Assembly (NCBI GenBank): GCA_009760855.2
Contig: WPIO01000002.1
Location: 9,768,001 to 9,832,000 of the forward strand
Origin: Cristatella mucedo
Lineage: Eukaryota > Bryozoa > Phylactolaemata > Cristatellidae
Length of the DNA stretch: 64,000 nt
Reading direction: 5' to 3'
Shown here: positions 1 to 12,936 of the stretch, piece after piece
How the letters are laid out: every line of letters begins with the position of its first letter
Numbering within the stretch: the stretch's first letter is position 1
Made by a program: the position numbers and the translations under genes
The notes under the pieces: model-generated
What the model was told of the DNA's origin: nothing
Database searches by the model: none
Seen by the model: only the letters and a program-made list of their open reading frames with translations

Positions 1-1849
1 GAAGATGCTACATTAACCGACCACCATTCAGCAAGACATAGGCTGGGCCCTGAACAATGCTCTGAACCTGATAGCCACTACACTGGAGTGCCTCATCCTA
101 GACCCGGTTTCAGCCTGTCGTCTTATCTGCAGTCTTGCAGCCTCTAGACGTCAGACCTTGCAGCCACCAGACTCACACGACGCACACTGACACAAGCCCT
201 GCAGTTGCTTCTGGTATTCGACATTGACATTCGTGTGCCTGCAACAGTGCCACTGCCAGACGATGGGCTAACTGGGCTTACACTTTTGCCATGCCATGAC
301 GTGCCATTGCCAATGCCGTGTCATTGTCTCATTGAAGGCCTCTATTCTGTAGGTGTTTTATTTTAAACAACCTCGACGCTTGCTTACTTGCTTCGAGGCA
401 GTAGTTATTGTAGCCCTCGAATTAGGCTGAAAGAGGTGCAAGTGCTGTAAGTGCAGCTGCTGCAGCAGCAGCTACACTTACCTGCAGCTGCACAGCATCA
501 GCTGCTGCAGCAGTTTTTTATAAGGGAGATTTGCTGTATTTTAGCGGTATTTGCCTATAGTCGAACTGTGGTTGCAAGACAAAACCTTTTGGCTCACGCC
601 TACTAGGCCTGCCACGGCTTAAGCTTCTTCATACCTATTTGACCTGCTGTGATTGTGTTGCCTGCTCTTGCCTGCAGGTTTGCTCAGAGCTATGCTTTAG
701 CTGTCGTCTTCTTTTGCCAAAAGGCGATTAGCGACAAAGGCTTTTGGCACGGCAGGTTTTAGTCGGTTAACTTGGTTTCGCAGTGCTAGATGGATCGCCA
801 GAAGAGCAATACAGTTACAGACGTAGATATTACATCACTTTTATCTTCGTACATTACTAGCCCTTCTTTTGTCAAGTTGGCTGCAAGTCACGGCATGGTG
901 TGGTACTTACCAACGACGAATGTACAGCACGCTGCCATAGTTTCAACATGCAGAGCAACAGTAAGCCTTGAGTCTGAATGGTAAAAAAAGAATTTCACCT
1001 CGAAGGGAACCGATCCGGCAGCCATTGGGTTACCGGTCTAGTGCTATTGCCGATTGAGCTATCTGTCGCTACTACTTTTCCTTGGGCGTTCAGCATCAGG
1101 CTTTACAGCATTGGCTTTAAATTTCTGCTTTTGTGAGCCAGTTGCCGTGTGAGCAAATGTACACGTTTATAACTGCCAGGTTGGTGCCAAGCTATAGCAA
1201 TAGCACCTGCTGCAGTCGGAGAGAGCATCGCCTGCATGCTCATGCGGGTCTGGCATAGTACGTTTGTAGTCACTTTGGAGTGCTTTCTGGTGCTTTAACC
1301 AACATGTGGGATGTTGACATTGGCCTTTTACAAAGGAACCGACATGAATTCCCTTCGAACTTGCAGCAGAACCTTACTGTTTAAATTCGTGTGACTTTAT
1401 AATGAATTGGATGGGCTGTGATGAAGTGATGTAGCTAGTGTGACCACATGTGCACGGCTTTAATGTGGAAATTGACGAGGTATGCTTAGCTGTTTCAAGC
1501 AGGCAGTGTACACTTCTTTAGTGGAACATTTGGATGAGATACCCTGATTTTGCCCGGTTTTTCAAAATCTTGATGCTTGCTCTTATGATTCCAATAACTT
1601 TTAAAAGGTTATCCATTTTGCTAAGCTCGGAAAGCCGGTCTCATTGTTTCACACGTTCACTTTCATCATTATCTGTGCACTATTATTTGAGTTCATTCTA
1701 AGAATGCTGCAATTGAGAGCAACGGTGGATATCAGTTGCTAGCAGCAGCAGAGCATGCGACGTGGTTCATGCAATGTGTGTGTTGTATAGTTCGAAGTTG
1801 TCTGCTGAAGAAATCGTATTACTCTAGTAAAGTGCAGTTTTTTCTTTAG
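1..1849. other. Sequence upstream of first visible EXD1-like exon; no exon recognised
   Basis: This stretch should hold or adjoin the 5' exons of the EXD1-like gene, because the exon at 1850 begins in mid-domain and needs an upstream exon carrying exonuclease motif I (DxE). I looked for a DxE-type exon ending in phase 0 and did not find one, so it is probably left of the window. A 64-codon ORF at 790-984 has no recognisable motif. A CAG/CTG-rich patch lies near 455-515. Nothing else is supportable. Confidence 0.4.
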
Positions 1850-1930
1850 GTTATTCATGATTGCCGATACATATCGGACATGATGTTTCACCGATATCAC
1901 ATCCGTCTGGTAAATGTGTTTGACACTCAG
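1850..1930 (+). CDS. EXD1: EXD1-like exon (motif II region)
   Basis: This 27-codon exon is bounded by acceptor tttctttag and donor gtaggg, both in phase 0. It encodes VIHDCRYISDMMFHRYHI and ends in VFDTQ. The IHDCR core followed by NVFDTQ is diagnostic of EXD1/Egalitarian-type exonuclease domains. The position normally holding the catalytic Asp after HDCRx is Ile. Confidence 0.85.
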
Positions 1931-4900
1931 GTAGGGTTTCCAGAAGGCTTGCTAATTTCTTGCTTCGTGCGTTTATTTCGACTTTGTTCCCTAACTAGAG
2001 GCGTAAGTACCTTGCTGGTGACTTGTGGGGCTTTTTAAGTTGGCTTGTCGATGTATAGTGGTGCTACTGGTGACATCCTGGGCGTTCATATGCTCTATGT
2101 GCTAGTGTTATCTGCGCGCCTTAAACGAGCGAGAGAGTGTACCATGCCAACACTCAAGAGTTTCGTCATGGAGCTTTCGATATATAAATGTGCATAGACT
2201 TTTACAAAGAAAGCAAGCCGTTGAAAGCTACCAAACAATGTGAAAGCAGGATCAATCTAAAACAGTAGAAACTGCAAATGGAGCAAAACAAGGATAACTG
2301 CATGTCTCAGATGTACATTAACAAGCAAAAGTATTTACGAGGTGCATTAGACACCAACTACTTAGTACGTATTTGCTCTCGGAGGTCCCCCATTGTTGTG
2401 AGACGGCTTTTATAATAACCCGACTGTTTACATAAAAAATGGACCCAATGTCGACGTCTGTGTTTAAGATAACTGTTAGAAATAAAAATACCCCGGAGCC
2501 CTTAAACGATATCTTACCTTGAAAAGTGGCCGAACTTGAGTTTGACTTGCAGTTTGATTATCATGATAGCAATTCAAACGGCCAATAATTTTTCTGTGCA
2601 TTCACCTGTGCGCTGGAGGGGAGTTATTTTTGCGCTTCCTACCCACACCATTTGGGTGGGTAGGAAGTGCAAACAAGCCCCCACATTCCTGCAGTGTTTA
2701 TCTGCCATGGGAAAGACGAAGAAGTTAAATAATGAAATTGAAGGCCAAATCGTCGCCAATCACAAGTAGGGTCTTTGCAACATGAAGATGGCACGGATGC
2801 TTGGTTTAAGTCCGAGGGATTGGTCAGGTATAACCTGAAGCATTTTTGGAGTGGTAGAATGGACGTCTTACGTTCCGGCCGCCCATGCTCGACGACAAAA
2901 AAAAGATGACCATCTGCTAAAACTGGCTGCACTGGGTCGAAGGAAATCAGCACTTTGAGCTCTCTCCAAGACCTTAGAAAAATCCATCGGCAAGGCTGTA
3001 AGTGCTTATACGGTTCGTAGAAGGCTTACGGAGCACAGAATTTGCAGAAGAGTTAGTAAACGCAAGTCGTTAATTAACGAACGACAACGAAATTGCCGTC
3101 TGCAGTGGGCTCGAAAACATGCCGATTTTACAGCTGCCGACTGTAGCAGTATTCTATGAACTGATGAAAGTAAATTAACGGTCCATGGAGATGACAAACG
3201 GAGGAATTTCGTCAGAAGAAAAGGCGAAGAGTACCACCCAGACTGCTTGCAATCTACACTCAAGTATGGAGATGGAAATATGCTTGTTTGGTCTTGTTTT
3301 TCGGCTTCTTACGTAGGAACTCTACACCGAATCAATGGGATTATGGGCAGGAACTTTTTCATGGACATCGTCAGATATGTTGGCATGCCCTGTGTGAGAG
3401 CTCTTGTGGGGGGAAAGCTACGTTTAGCAAATGCATAATGATCCCAAGCATGTTGAAAGTGCAATGAAGCAGTCCTTTGCCGATTCATGTGTCCGAGTCC
3501 TTAGTTGGCCAAGTGAGTCTCACGATCTCAACCCTATGGAGCTTCTGTGGGACAGGTTGGACCGCTCACTTAGAGCTGAGAGCATCATCTCGTCTTCCCC
3601 AGAGCAGCTTTTTGTTAAGCATTTCTCCGGATGTTTGCCGAAAGCTGACTGAGTCAATGCCCTTGAAAGTACACGAAGTCATGAGGAACAGGGGTTGTCC
3701 GACCTCCTTTTGATGTGAGTACCCATTAGTGCATGTATAAAATTAGTTCTGATAATAGAAAATATTAAAACACTTCGTGTGCAATGTTTTCAGTACTGTG
3801 CGACAAAGAGCGAGTCGATCAACTGATGGGACAGGGGCTTGGTGCTGGTACGTATTCACCCTCGTAAATACTTTTGCATTTGAGTGTAGGTCATTGAATC
3901 TAACAGTATCATTTCCGGCGATGACATCCTTGAAGTAAGTTCTGACAACTTCTTATGACGACATATAGCTACGAAGTTACTCACTGAGCTGGAGGCAGGC
4001 TGGAGACAGGGTTCTGCAGAGTGTAGGTGTGTAAGGAAAATGACCGTTTGCTGACCGTGCTCTGCCGCATTGGCAGGTTCACCAGGCCAATCACTCGGCA
4101 GCTCTAAGCTCTCTTTCTTATCTCTAAGCCGAAGACCTCGATTATAAACTAGCAATGGACTTTTAGCATGCCTTATGTATGTATTTATCTCTATCTGTAA
4201 CTCCATAAAGCCATAGAGACTAATTGGGTGTTACGTAGGAGAGTTTATATAGCACACTCACAGCCGGCTTTCACAAGCGGCTTTCGGTATGCATTCGGTA
4301 GCCAACACACTTCGTCTCACGCAACAAAGAGAAATTGGGAAGCATAGCAGAGTCAGGAGAGCAGTTGAGGTAGTGAGTAGCATGGAAGTAGCAGCTCAGG
4401 ACCGCTGAAAAAGATGAGCCATGGTCGGCAGCAGGAGAGTAGTTGTCATTGTCCTTAGTGAGATAGAGGCCCTCAGCCCAAAAAAAAATCCTAGCTGATT
4501 AAACAGCCTCTTTTTGTATAGCGACAGAAGAGCCTTTACGGCTATCCTCACCGCTTGCAGTGGCGATAAAGGATCGCCCACCACAGGAATTGAACTCACG
4601 ACCTCGGGACCGAGGTCGTGCAAGCAACCGCCTTACCTAGTGTGCCATCACGGCTCACCAGCATTGTCATGGTAAAAAGCTATGGGACTAACGCAGCATG
4701 ACATAAATAAACAGCTTGTTTTTTAATCGCTTATTTTTTGTGGTTTCTAGATTATTTGCATGTCTTGTCGTTGTACGGCTATTCTTGGTAATGTCTTTCG
4801 TGGCCGGCCTCTCTTCCATTAATGCCCGGAAAGACCAAGTACCAGACTGCACTTGCAACCCTTGAAAGGATACCTAGAGCCTTCCCCCAGGAGTGCCACC

Positions 4901-7303
4901 CCCACGTTTAGCCTTGCCTGTCATTTAATGCTAGTATTAGAGCCTTGTACGATATCCTGTATTGGTCCAGCGGTTAAGGTGCTCTTTCCTACCAAGGAGC
5001 GGCTGAGGTTGTGGGCTCGAGCCCCGAGGCATATGTGAAGCACCTGAATAGAGAAATAGAGATTAAGTTCTCTTGGGGGCGCTATACAAATGAGTTATAT
5101 ATTTAAGCCCGATGGTGGTAACCCGGGTGTGGGCAGACTTCGATAACTACCTTAATATTGGTCCAAATTCTATGCAAGTAGGCTAAAAAAAAATGTCGGG
5201 CTCGTTGAATTTTATTTGTCAGCAGAAAGACAGCGATTTCGAAAACAATGATCGACAGCTGCCTAAATTTTAAAAGCTTCATTCAGATGACTGCTCCTAC
5301 AGCTAGCCATCACGTCCGATCCCTATCTAAAATTAGGAGCTGTCTTTCACAGTGGCTTGCAAACAAATGAACTAACTCCTTAGTTCTGTCTCGGCTTGAT
5401 CATTGTAATTCCCTTTTGGCTGGGCTACCAAAGAAAGCAACTAGGCCAGTGCAGCTTGCTATGAAAATTGCTGCAAGGCTAGTCTTCAAGTCGCAGAGGT
5501 TTGAGTACATATCTCCTTTACTAAAAGAGCTAGGATGGATTCCGGTTGATCAAAGGATACAGACCAAAGTTCTTACACTGACCCACAAGGCCTACCTCGG
5601 CTTGGCTCCTCCAGACCTAGCTGAACTGCTGCACCAGTTTCAGCCTCTTTGCACCCTCAGATTCTGTATGGACAATAAATTAGCTGTTGCATTCCTCTGC
5701 TTAAAGACCGTTGGCGACAGAAGCTTTAGCTCTGCAAGTCCTAGGCTGAGGAGCTAGCTTCCACAATTCTTACGCAACGACAACTACTTCCCAACTGCCG
5801 ACTATGGCACATCTTTTTCAGCGGTCCTGAACTGCTACTTCTATGCTACTCACTACCTCAACTGCTCTCCTGACTCTGCTATGCTTCCCACTTTCTCTTT
5901 GTTGCGTGAGACGAAGTCTGTTGGCTACCGAACGCATACCGAAAGCCACTTAGGCTGTGAGTGCGCTATACAAAACTCTCCTGCGTAACACCCACATAGT
6001 CTTTATGGCTTTGTGGAGTTACAGACGGAGATACATTACATTGCGCAAGTATGGAGCGGCCGACCAGATCCAGTGCAAGGATCCAGGGCTCGATCACGAA
6101 AATTGAGCCTTTTTTCGAGAAATGGCTCAAGATTGATGGCTGATTTAGGACAACCACTGGTGCCTTCTTATAATAATAATAATGCACTTGATAAAGCGCC
6201 CTCAGAGAACTTAATCTCTTTCTTGGTGCTTTACAGCAAGGGGAAATGCAATTGAATGGTGTGTAATATCATGCTAGATAAACAAACAACATGAATAATA
6301 TGGTTAGGGGTGACATGCACAGTGTCAGCATGCAAATGTGGTTAGTGGCAGCATGCACAGTGTCAGCATGCATAAGCACGTGAAGATCGAATCACAGTGA
6401 CTCACTAAATGCTGTCATAAATAGGTGTTTTCAAGTTCTTTTTAAATGTGGTCAAGTAAGGGGATGTTCTGACGCAAGTCGGGGGGGGGTTCCAGGCTTT
6501 TGGAGCATACGAACTAAATGCACTAAATGTCTCCAAAGGATTTTAGGTTTGTACGAGGTATTGGTAGACTGTTGGATTCCGAAAAGCGGATGGTACGATG
6601 CATTGCCTGGTGGGGGAGTAGATCTGAGTGATAGGCTGGAGCCAAAGAATGGAGGGACCTGAAACTGAGTGACAAAACCTTGAAGTCAATCCGTTGCTTG
6701 ACTGGGAGCCAGTGTAGGTCGGCGAGAAGTGTGAGTGTGGCAACTGCAACGCTCACGACAGACAAGGCTAGCTGCAGAGTTTTGCACCAGCTGCAACCGC
6801 CTGATCGCACATGCCGGTAGGCCACTAAGCAGTGAGTTACAGAAGGCGAGACGGGATGTCACGAATGCATGGACCAACTTAGACGTGGTATCCTTATCTA
6901 AACAAGCCCGAATTTTGGCAATGTTATGTAGCTGAAAGTAGGCTGATTTGACTGTGGAGCTGATATTTCGGGCGCCCCACAGAGCATATCTGCACGCCCG
7001 AAGTAGCCAGGAAATGTTTCCAAGGACTTGCACACCAGTTCCATTGCGTTTTTAAGAATATCATTGCTAACATCTTTAATATCGTCATTATAGCCAACCA
7101 TAGCATGCATCCTTTCATTGAGCTCTTGCGCACACAGTTCTTGTGATTGCTTCGACACGATTCTGATGGTGCTGCTCCTGAATCAGGTCAACGGCGTTTT
7201 TGACTTCGAGACTCTCTATGTTTTAGAGCTGCTATCCGCAAAATAAATAATTAATTCCGATTCTACTTGCCGAAATTCGGTAACCCGGGTTACTGCCATC
7301 GGG

Positions 7304-7337
<34 letters not shown>

Positions 7338-10300
7338 AACCAGTGGAGCTGCTCAATATTGAAACCCTCTCATAATATATCATATCAGCTTGTTTCGAAC
7401 AGAGTTACGTCGTTTGATTGTATGAACTGCTAACATTCTGCAGGTGGCAGACTTGGTTATATACAAGAATTTGCGTGATGGAGAGGTGCCTAATTACGTG
7501 ACCAGCCTTAATGTTTGCCTGTCAAAGTATCTGAATATAACGACAGATGCATCTGGAGCTGAGAGTTCCTTACGAAGGGTCCGTGCTTACTTTGAAGAGG
7601 TACGACACTTTTCACTTTTGCTTTTGTTGGTACTTACTTGCCCTGTCAAGCTGTTCACGTGTCAGGCGTAGCTGCACTCTTGGGTAAAACTGGAATTATC
7701 AAGCAATATACAAAAGCTTTGGCACTGTTAAAAGTAAGACAGTAGATGTTGGATTCTTCAGACGTTCAGAAACCTGTTCTGCTGCCTTTTGGCTGACAGT
7801 CAGAGAGTTTATGTGGATGGCTGTTTTGCTAAAAGGCTGCCATGCCAAGTCTTACTAGATTGCTGTGTGTTGTACTGTTAAACAGCAGACCTGCCAGTTG
7901 GCAAAAAAGAGTAAGTGCAAGTGTTTGGACAAAGTGCTGATAGACTTATGATCATATCTATTACAGGTATTATTGTTTGCTTCGGTTTTCCATTTTGCAT
8001 CTCTTAGATCCTGTTGTTTGTATTAGAACAGTCTGTACTGATGTACATGTATGTGATGGTGCTACAAGTAGCAGAATTGCTCCAGACATATCAAAACGGT
8101 GCACCGGCCTTGTTAGCTGCTATGCTACGACGTACTCACAAAATCCGTATATAGTTTACCACCAAGGGGTCTGGAAAACGCCTAGTTTGGCCTTGTTATA
8201 GTTCGTCCCCAATTCCAGATGAAATAAATGTGCCTATCTGTTGTGCAAACGGTCACGTGAGTAACTGCGTGGAAAGCCAAGCAGTCATTAAAGAAACTAA
8301 CTGGGTTGTGAATGTTTATCGATCGTCAAATGGCTGCATCCATGTTGGCCAATCCTAATCTGAGGATTTTTCTTAACTCATTTGGGGCTGCTTATAAATG
8401 TAGCTTGTGCATGACTTTAGTTAAGTTTAGTTAAAAAATAGCCAACGTCCAAGATCTCGTGTTTATGAGACAAGTTTCCTTTCTCCAAAATCTTGGCTTG
8501 CTGTGCTTATAGATAATGAAGCTTGGTGTTCCACCATTAAAAGAATTGTCAATGCACACAGCTGCATTACGTGTGTGGACGCTCAATATAAAAGGACGAC
8601 ACAATAACTCTTTGGGTGTTTTTGTTGATGGTATTGCTATAAAAAAAAAACTAAGAATGGAACATTACTTGACTGCTGTCGGAAGTGCCAAATCCTCGAG
8701 GGTTTGGTCAGCTACCCCAACAGTAGCTCTGTAATGTAATAAACAACTTGATAATGGAGCTGTTCCAGGGCCGCTCAAATCAAGGTCATTCCTACAATAC
8801 TGAAATGCCTCCTGTTGCTCATGAGGTTCTATCAAATTGAGGAGTTGGTCCTTGCTCACCGTTTTCATCTGCTGACATCAACCAGCATGCAGTCCTGAAG
8901 AGACTGTCTACTACGGTTGGTATCATGCGGAATGTGGCCCTTGTGGGATTTATACGAGAGCTTTCGACAGAATCAAGTCTGTGTTGTGGGACGATCAGGT
9001 CGCTATCTAGCATTGCAGTCATCTGCAAAGTTCAGCTACTGTCTATCCTTGGTCCGTTCTGCCATGAAACGATTGCTATGAAACCGTCGGGGTCTGCTGC
9101 AGCAACTGATAAACTGGATACTTGCCTTGCAAATATTCGATCCTGATGTCTGCAAACTTCCCTATAGTAACAACGATAGAACCGAACTGATACTCATGGG
9201 ACACCCCAAGCATGTGGCTGGACTAGAAGACTTTGCTTTTCTAATAGGTGATGCTGTTTTGCGACCGGCACCATGTGCTCAGAATTTAGGTGCTGTCTTT
9301 TACAACAGCGTACATTTTGAAAGTTTCATTACCCAATAATAATAATAATAATGCACTTGATAAAGCGCCCTCAGAACTTAATCTCTTTCTAGGCGCTTTA
9401 CATTTGCTGCAAAGTGACCCAACTGAGATTTTATTTTTATATATTGCTTTTGTGTATATATGCATACAAAAGCATAGTGTGTGCTTGGTGATTACATCGG
9501 CAGTAGGAGTATAAAACTTGAGAAGTGGAACTAGACCAGATCACTGGGTACCCTGTACTTAAAATGCTCACCGGATGACTGTTGGCCCTTGACATCTAAG
9601 CTCTGAAATCCTCTACTGAGGTACGACGTAACCATCGCAGTACAGTGCCATTAATGTCCATGCCCCTCGATAAGCACTCTAGAGGGACTTGAGAAATTCA
9701 GCAGAACTAGCTGATAGATCTACCCAAGTCAGCATTCCTGAGAAGTTTACTGTACACGTGCAGCACTGCTGGCTATGCAGAGTAGGGTTTGCTCTCAAAC
9801 CTGAATGGAATTTACTTGTTAGGTTTTCCTAGAAAGAGATTAAGTTCTCTGACGGTGCTATACAATATGATTACCTGGTCTGCCTCTATTCATTCCTCAT
9901 TCAAGTGTCATTGCTATCCAAGGCAATAGGGAGGGAGACTGGGCAGAAGTTGCTGAAGCTCTACCGGTTGAGTATTGACTTCTTAATGAGCTGGATGAGA
10001 GCAGTGTATTTGATAGCTTCAGGGATAGAACTCGGGCTAAGTGCATATGTATTATGTTAACTGGGTAGTAGCTACCTTGGACCATAGTAATTGTGTCGAA
10101 GTCCTGTTGCCGTAAAGGCTGGTGTACTGTTTTAATACATCTAGGGCTAGTGCTTTTATCTGCACTCCAGCTAATACATCAGTTGAGAAAGTTTTAATGT
10201 GATTGATACAACAATTAAGCTACAACTGAGGTGCTAACTTATGAAATGTTATTATTTATGTAGACAAGGAAACTTGACCCCTCTACAGTTTGTGTCTGAA

Positions 10301-12894
10301 GAATAGTCTTATTTGGTTTTGTCGGTGGATAGTTCGCGTTTTTTATTCGGAGCTATTCCAGTTACCAAGTTAGCTGTATGCCTCTAGTGCTCTATTTGGT
10401 TTCGGATTGAGCGAGTGGATGGATGCGGAGCTGTTTATGTACTCAAGGCAGTGTGATGTAAATGCCGCCGAGGCAGAAATTCTCTTTAGCAGAAATGAAA
10501 ATCACTCAGCCTTGCCAAATGTGCTAGGAGGATCCTCGGTAAATGCCCGTATAAGAGCATAAAATTCTCAGATCCTGGTTACTAAGTGTGCCGAAAATTC
10601 TCATGAACCTGGGAACTGACCCAAGAAACCCAAGTTAGCAATTCCGACTTTGACGAGGCAGCTCAATGAGAACCCTAGGCTATCTTATGCTCTGTAAAGT
10701 AAATTATCTCATAGGAAGTGTTCAAAGCTCATGAGGTGGCCATGCCCATCGTGGTGAGCTGAAGTAGGTTGGAGTAGAATAAGCAATGCCAATGCTGCCT
10801 CGTATCAGTGATTCAACTCTAAATTGCCCGACTGTAATTGTCGCATGTCACCTGATGGAGTGTGTGGCATCGCCGTTGGGCTTAGAACAAAGCTGACCCC
10901 ATGCCATTTTTTTATTTGATGAACTCAAGGGGGCCATGCAAATATAGTTGCACGTTAGGCCAAAATGTGAGGTGGACCCCTTCTGTTCAAACGGCTGTTG
11001 TTTCTATATGGCTTGTATCCCAGTATATCTCGAGCAATGGTATGAGACTGTTGTTTTTCATCACATCTCTAGCACACCCAATGGGCAACGTATCACCTGC
11101 TAGGATGCTAGGTTCCCTATTCTCCTCACCCTCACTGTTGCTTGGTCGTCCAGCTGGCCATAAGCTAGTTTCATGCGTTCGAAGAACAAGTGGGTTACTT
11201 CTTACCTGATAGATCGAGCTTCTAGGCTCTGGTGCTGTAATTGTACAGCCTTGTACACTTGCATAAGAAAGTGTGTAGCTTTTCCGCAGCTGAGTGTAAG
11301 CAACATGGCCAAGCTAACTTTGTTATACCTGATAAAATCTGGTTTGGACTGAGCCTAGCATACTGGCGGTTTGTCTTCTTGATTACTGCAGGAAGATGAG
11401 GCAGCTTGGCTCAAGAGACCTGCGACCAAGCAAATCTTGCTGACTGCTGCTGAAAGTGTGCTGTACCTCTTGCCACTGTACAAACGACTGCAAGAACTAC
11501 TGCTGTCCGATTTTGTTACTGCAATGCAGGCGTATATGCTTGACCTTCGTCAATGTCAAGATTTGCCAAGTCCATTGGTAAGGAAGCTTGCCACACCTAA
11601 AAAGTATCGCTCTGGATGACAATACTTGTTCTACCGGTGTCATTCTTACATGTTGCATGCATACTCATACTCTGGCGCAAATCATACTCTGGCGCAAAAA
11701 ATCCTTGCAGTTTGGCCGACACTACCTTGGCTGTAAATTCCCTTTGGTAATAAGAGGGTTTTCTATTATTGGAGGCATAATAAAGCTATGCAAAGCATGG
11801 AGAAATATTAATTGGCAGCCGAAAAAAATATGCTGCTGTTATGTTTGCGTTTAGTGTGTCGGCATCCCACCAGGAATCTGTGTGACCTCTCTTGTCTGGC
11901 CAGACATAAGGGCCACAAGCTTCTGCGTTGTCCGTTCTGCTACTACAGATCTTACTAAGCCAGAGTTCTACTGTAAAGGTTAGCTACTGGTGTAGGCCGA
12001 GCACCTACCCTAGCCGCCTGTAGATATCGCTCCAAAGTCGTTCTATTGGGTTCAAACCAGGCGACTGGCCGGGTCACTGCATCAGCACCAAACAAGGATT
12101 CGTCAAAAAAAATTTCACTGGCCTGAGATTTTTCACGGGTTCATTATCTTGCTGCCAAATGATCTGCCCCCAAGCAGAGTAATTTAGCTTTGGAATCCAA
12201 CTTGCTTGATCAACGATAACTTAAATTAAATACTTTTTGAAGAATCCTTGTTTGGCGCTGGTGAAGTAGCCCGGGCGCTCGTCTGACTCGGGCCTAGGGA
12301 AATCTGCTGCAGCAGAAGAATAGACAATACAGAAACTTGTTACCTTTATGCCTGGGCAGGCAAGGGAGATCATAAAGAATCGTTGTCGCAGGACAGCAGA
12401 CTAGAGGCATACTTACCAGAAGCATATTCTTTTGTTTTGGAGCTGTATATTCATATTTTCTCATGCTTTGCATTACTTTAGTATGCCTTGCTTCATAGAA
12501 AAACCCTCTTATTACCCAAACAGAAAATGTACAGCCACAGCAGTGGCAGCCATAGAGGATTTTTTGTGACTGAATGTATGTCCGTCATCTTTATGATGCT
12601 CTTTTGGGTTCGGAATTATTTTTTGCCACTGCCTCAATGCAAGTATAAAACTCTCACAGTCGTATTTAATTAACTGGCATCAAAATCTGGCTCACTGGTA
12701 GATAGCCAACAAAGCATGGGGGCTTCATTTAGTGCTGTTTGTGAGCAGTTGTGCTTCTTGGTGAGCAGTGAACCAATTTGCATACATTTAAGCTAAGAAT
12801 TGGAATATAACCTGGCAGGGAAGGAGATAAAGTGCTGTTTCCTATATGTGGTAATGGCAATTTTTGGCTATACCATATATTATATGTATTATAT

Positions 12895-12936
<42 letters not shown>

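Larger units (their letters stand above)
7600..11391 (+). other. EXD1-like intron between exons at 7444 and 11392
   Basis: The intron holds the LINE fragments at 9090-9412 and 9827-9870. I see no conserved coding signal or RNA gene in the rest. Short ORFs at 7977-8201, 8516-8734 and 10901-11209 are unsupported. Confidence 0.5.

Noticed and set aside
790-984. A 64-codon ORF as the first EXD1-like exon
   Set aside because: It lacks exonuclease motif I and does not join in phase to the exon at 1850 with a sensible donor.
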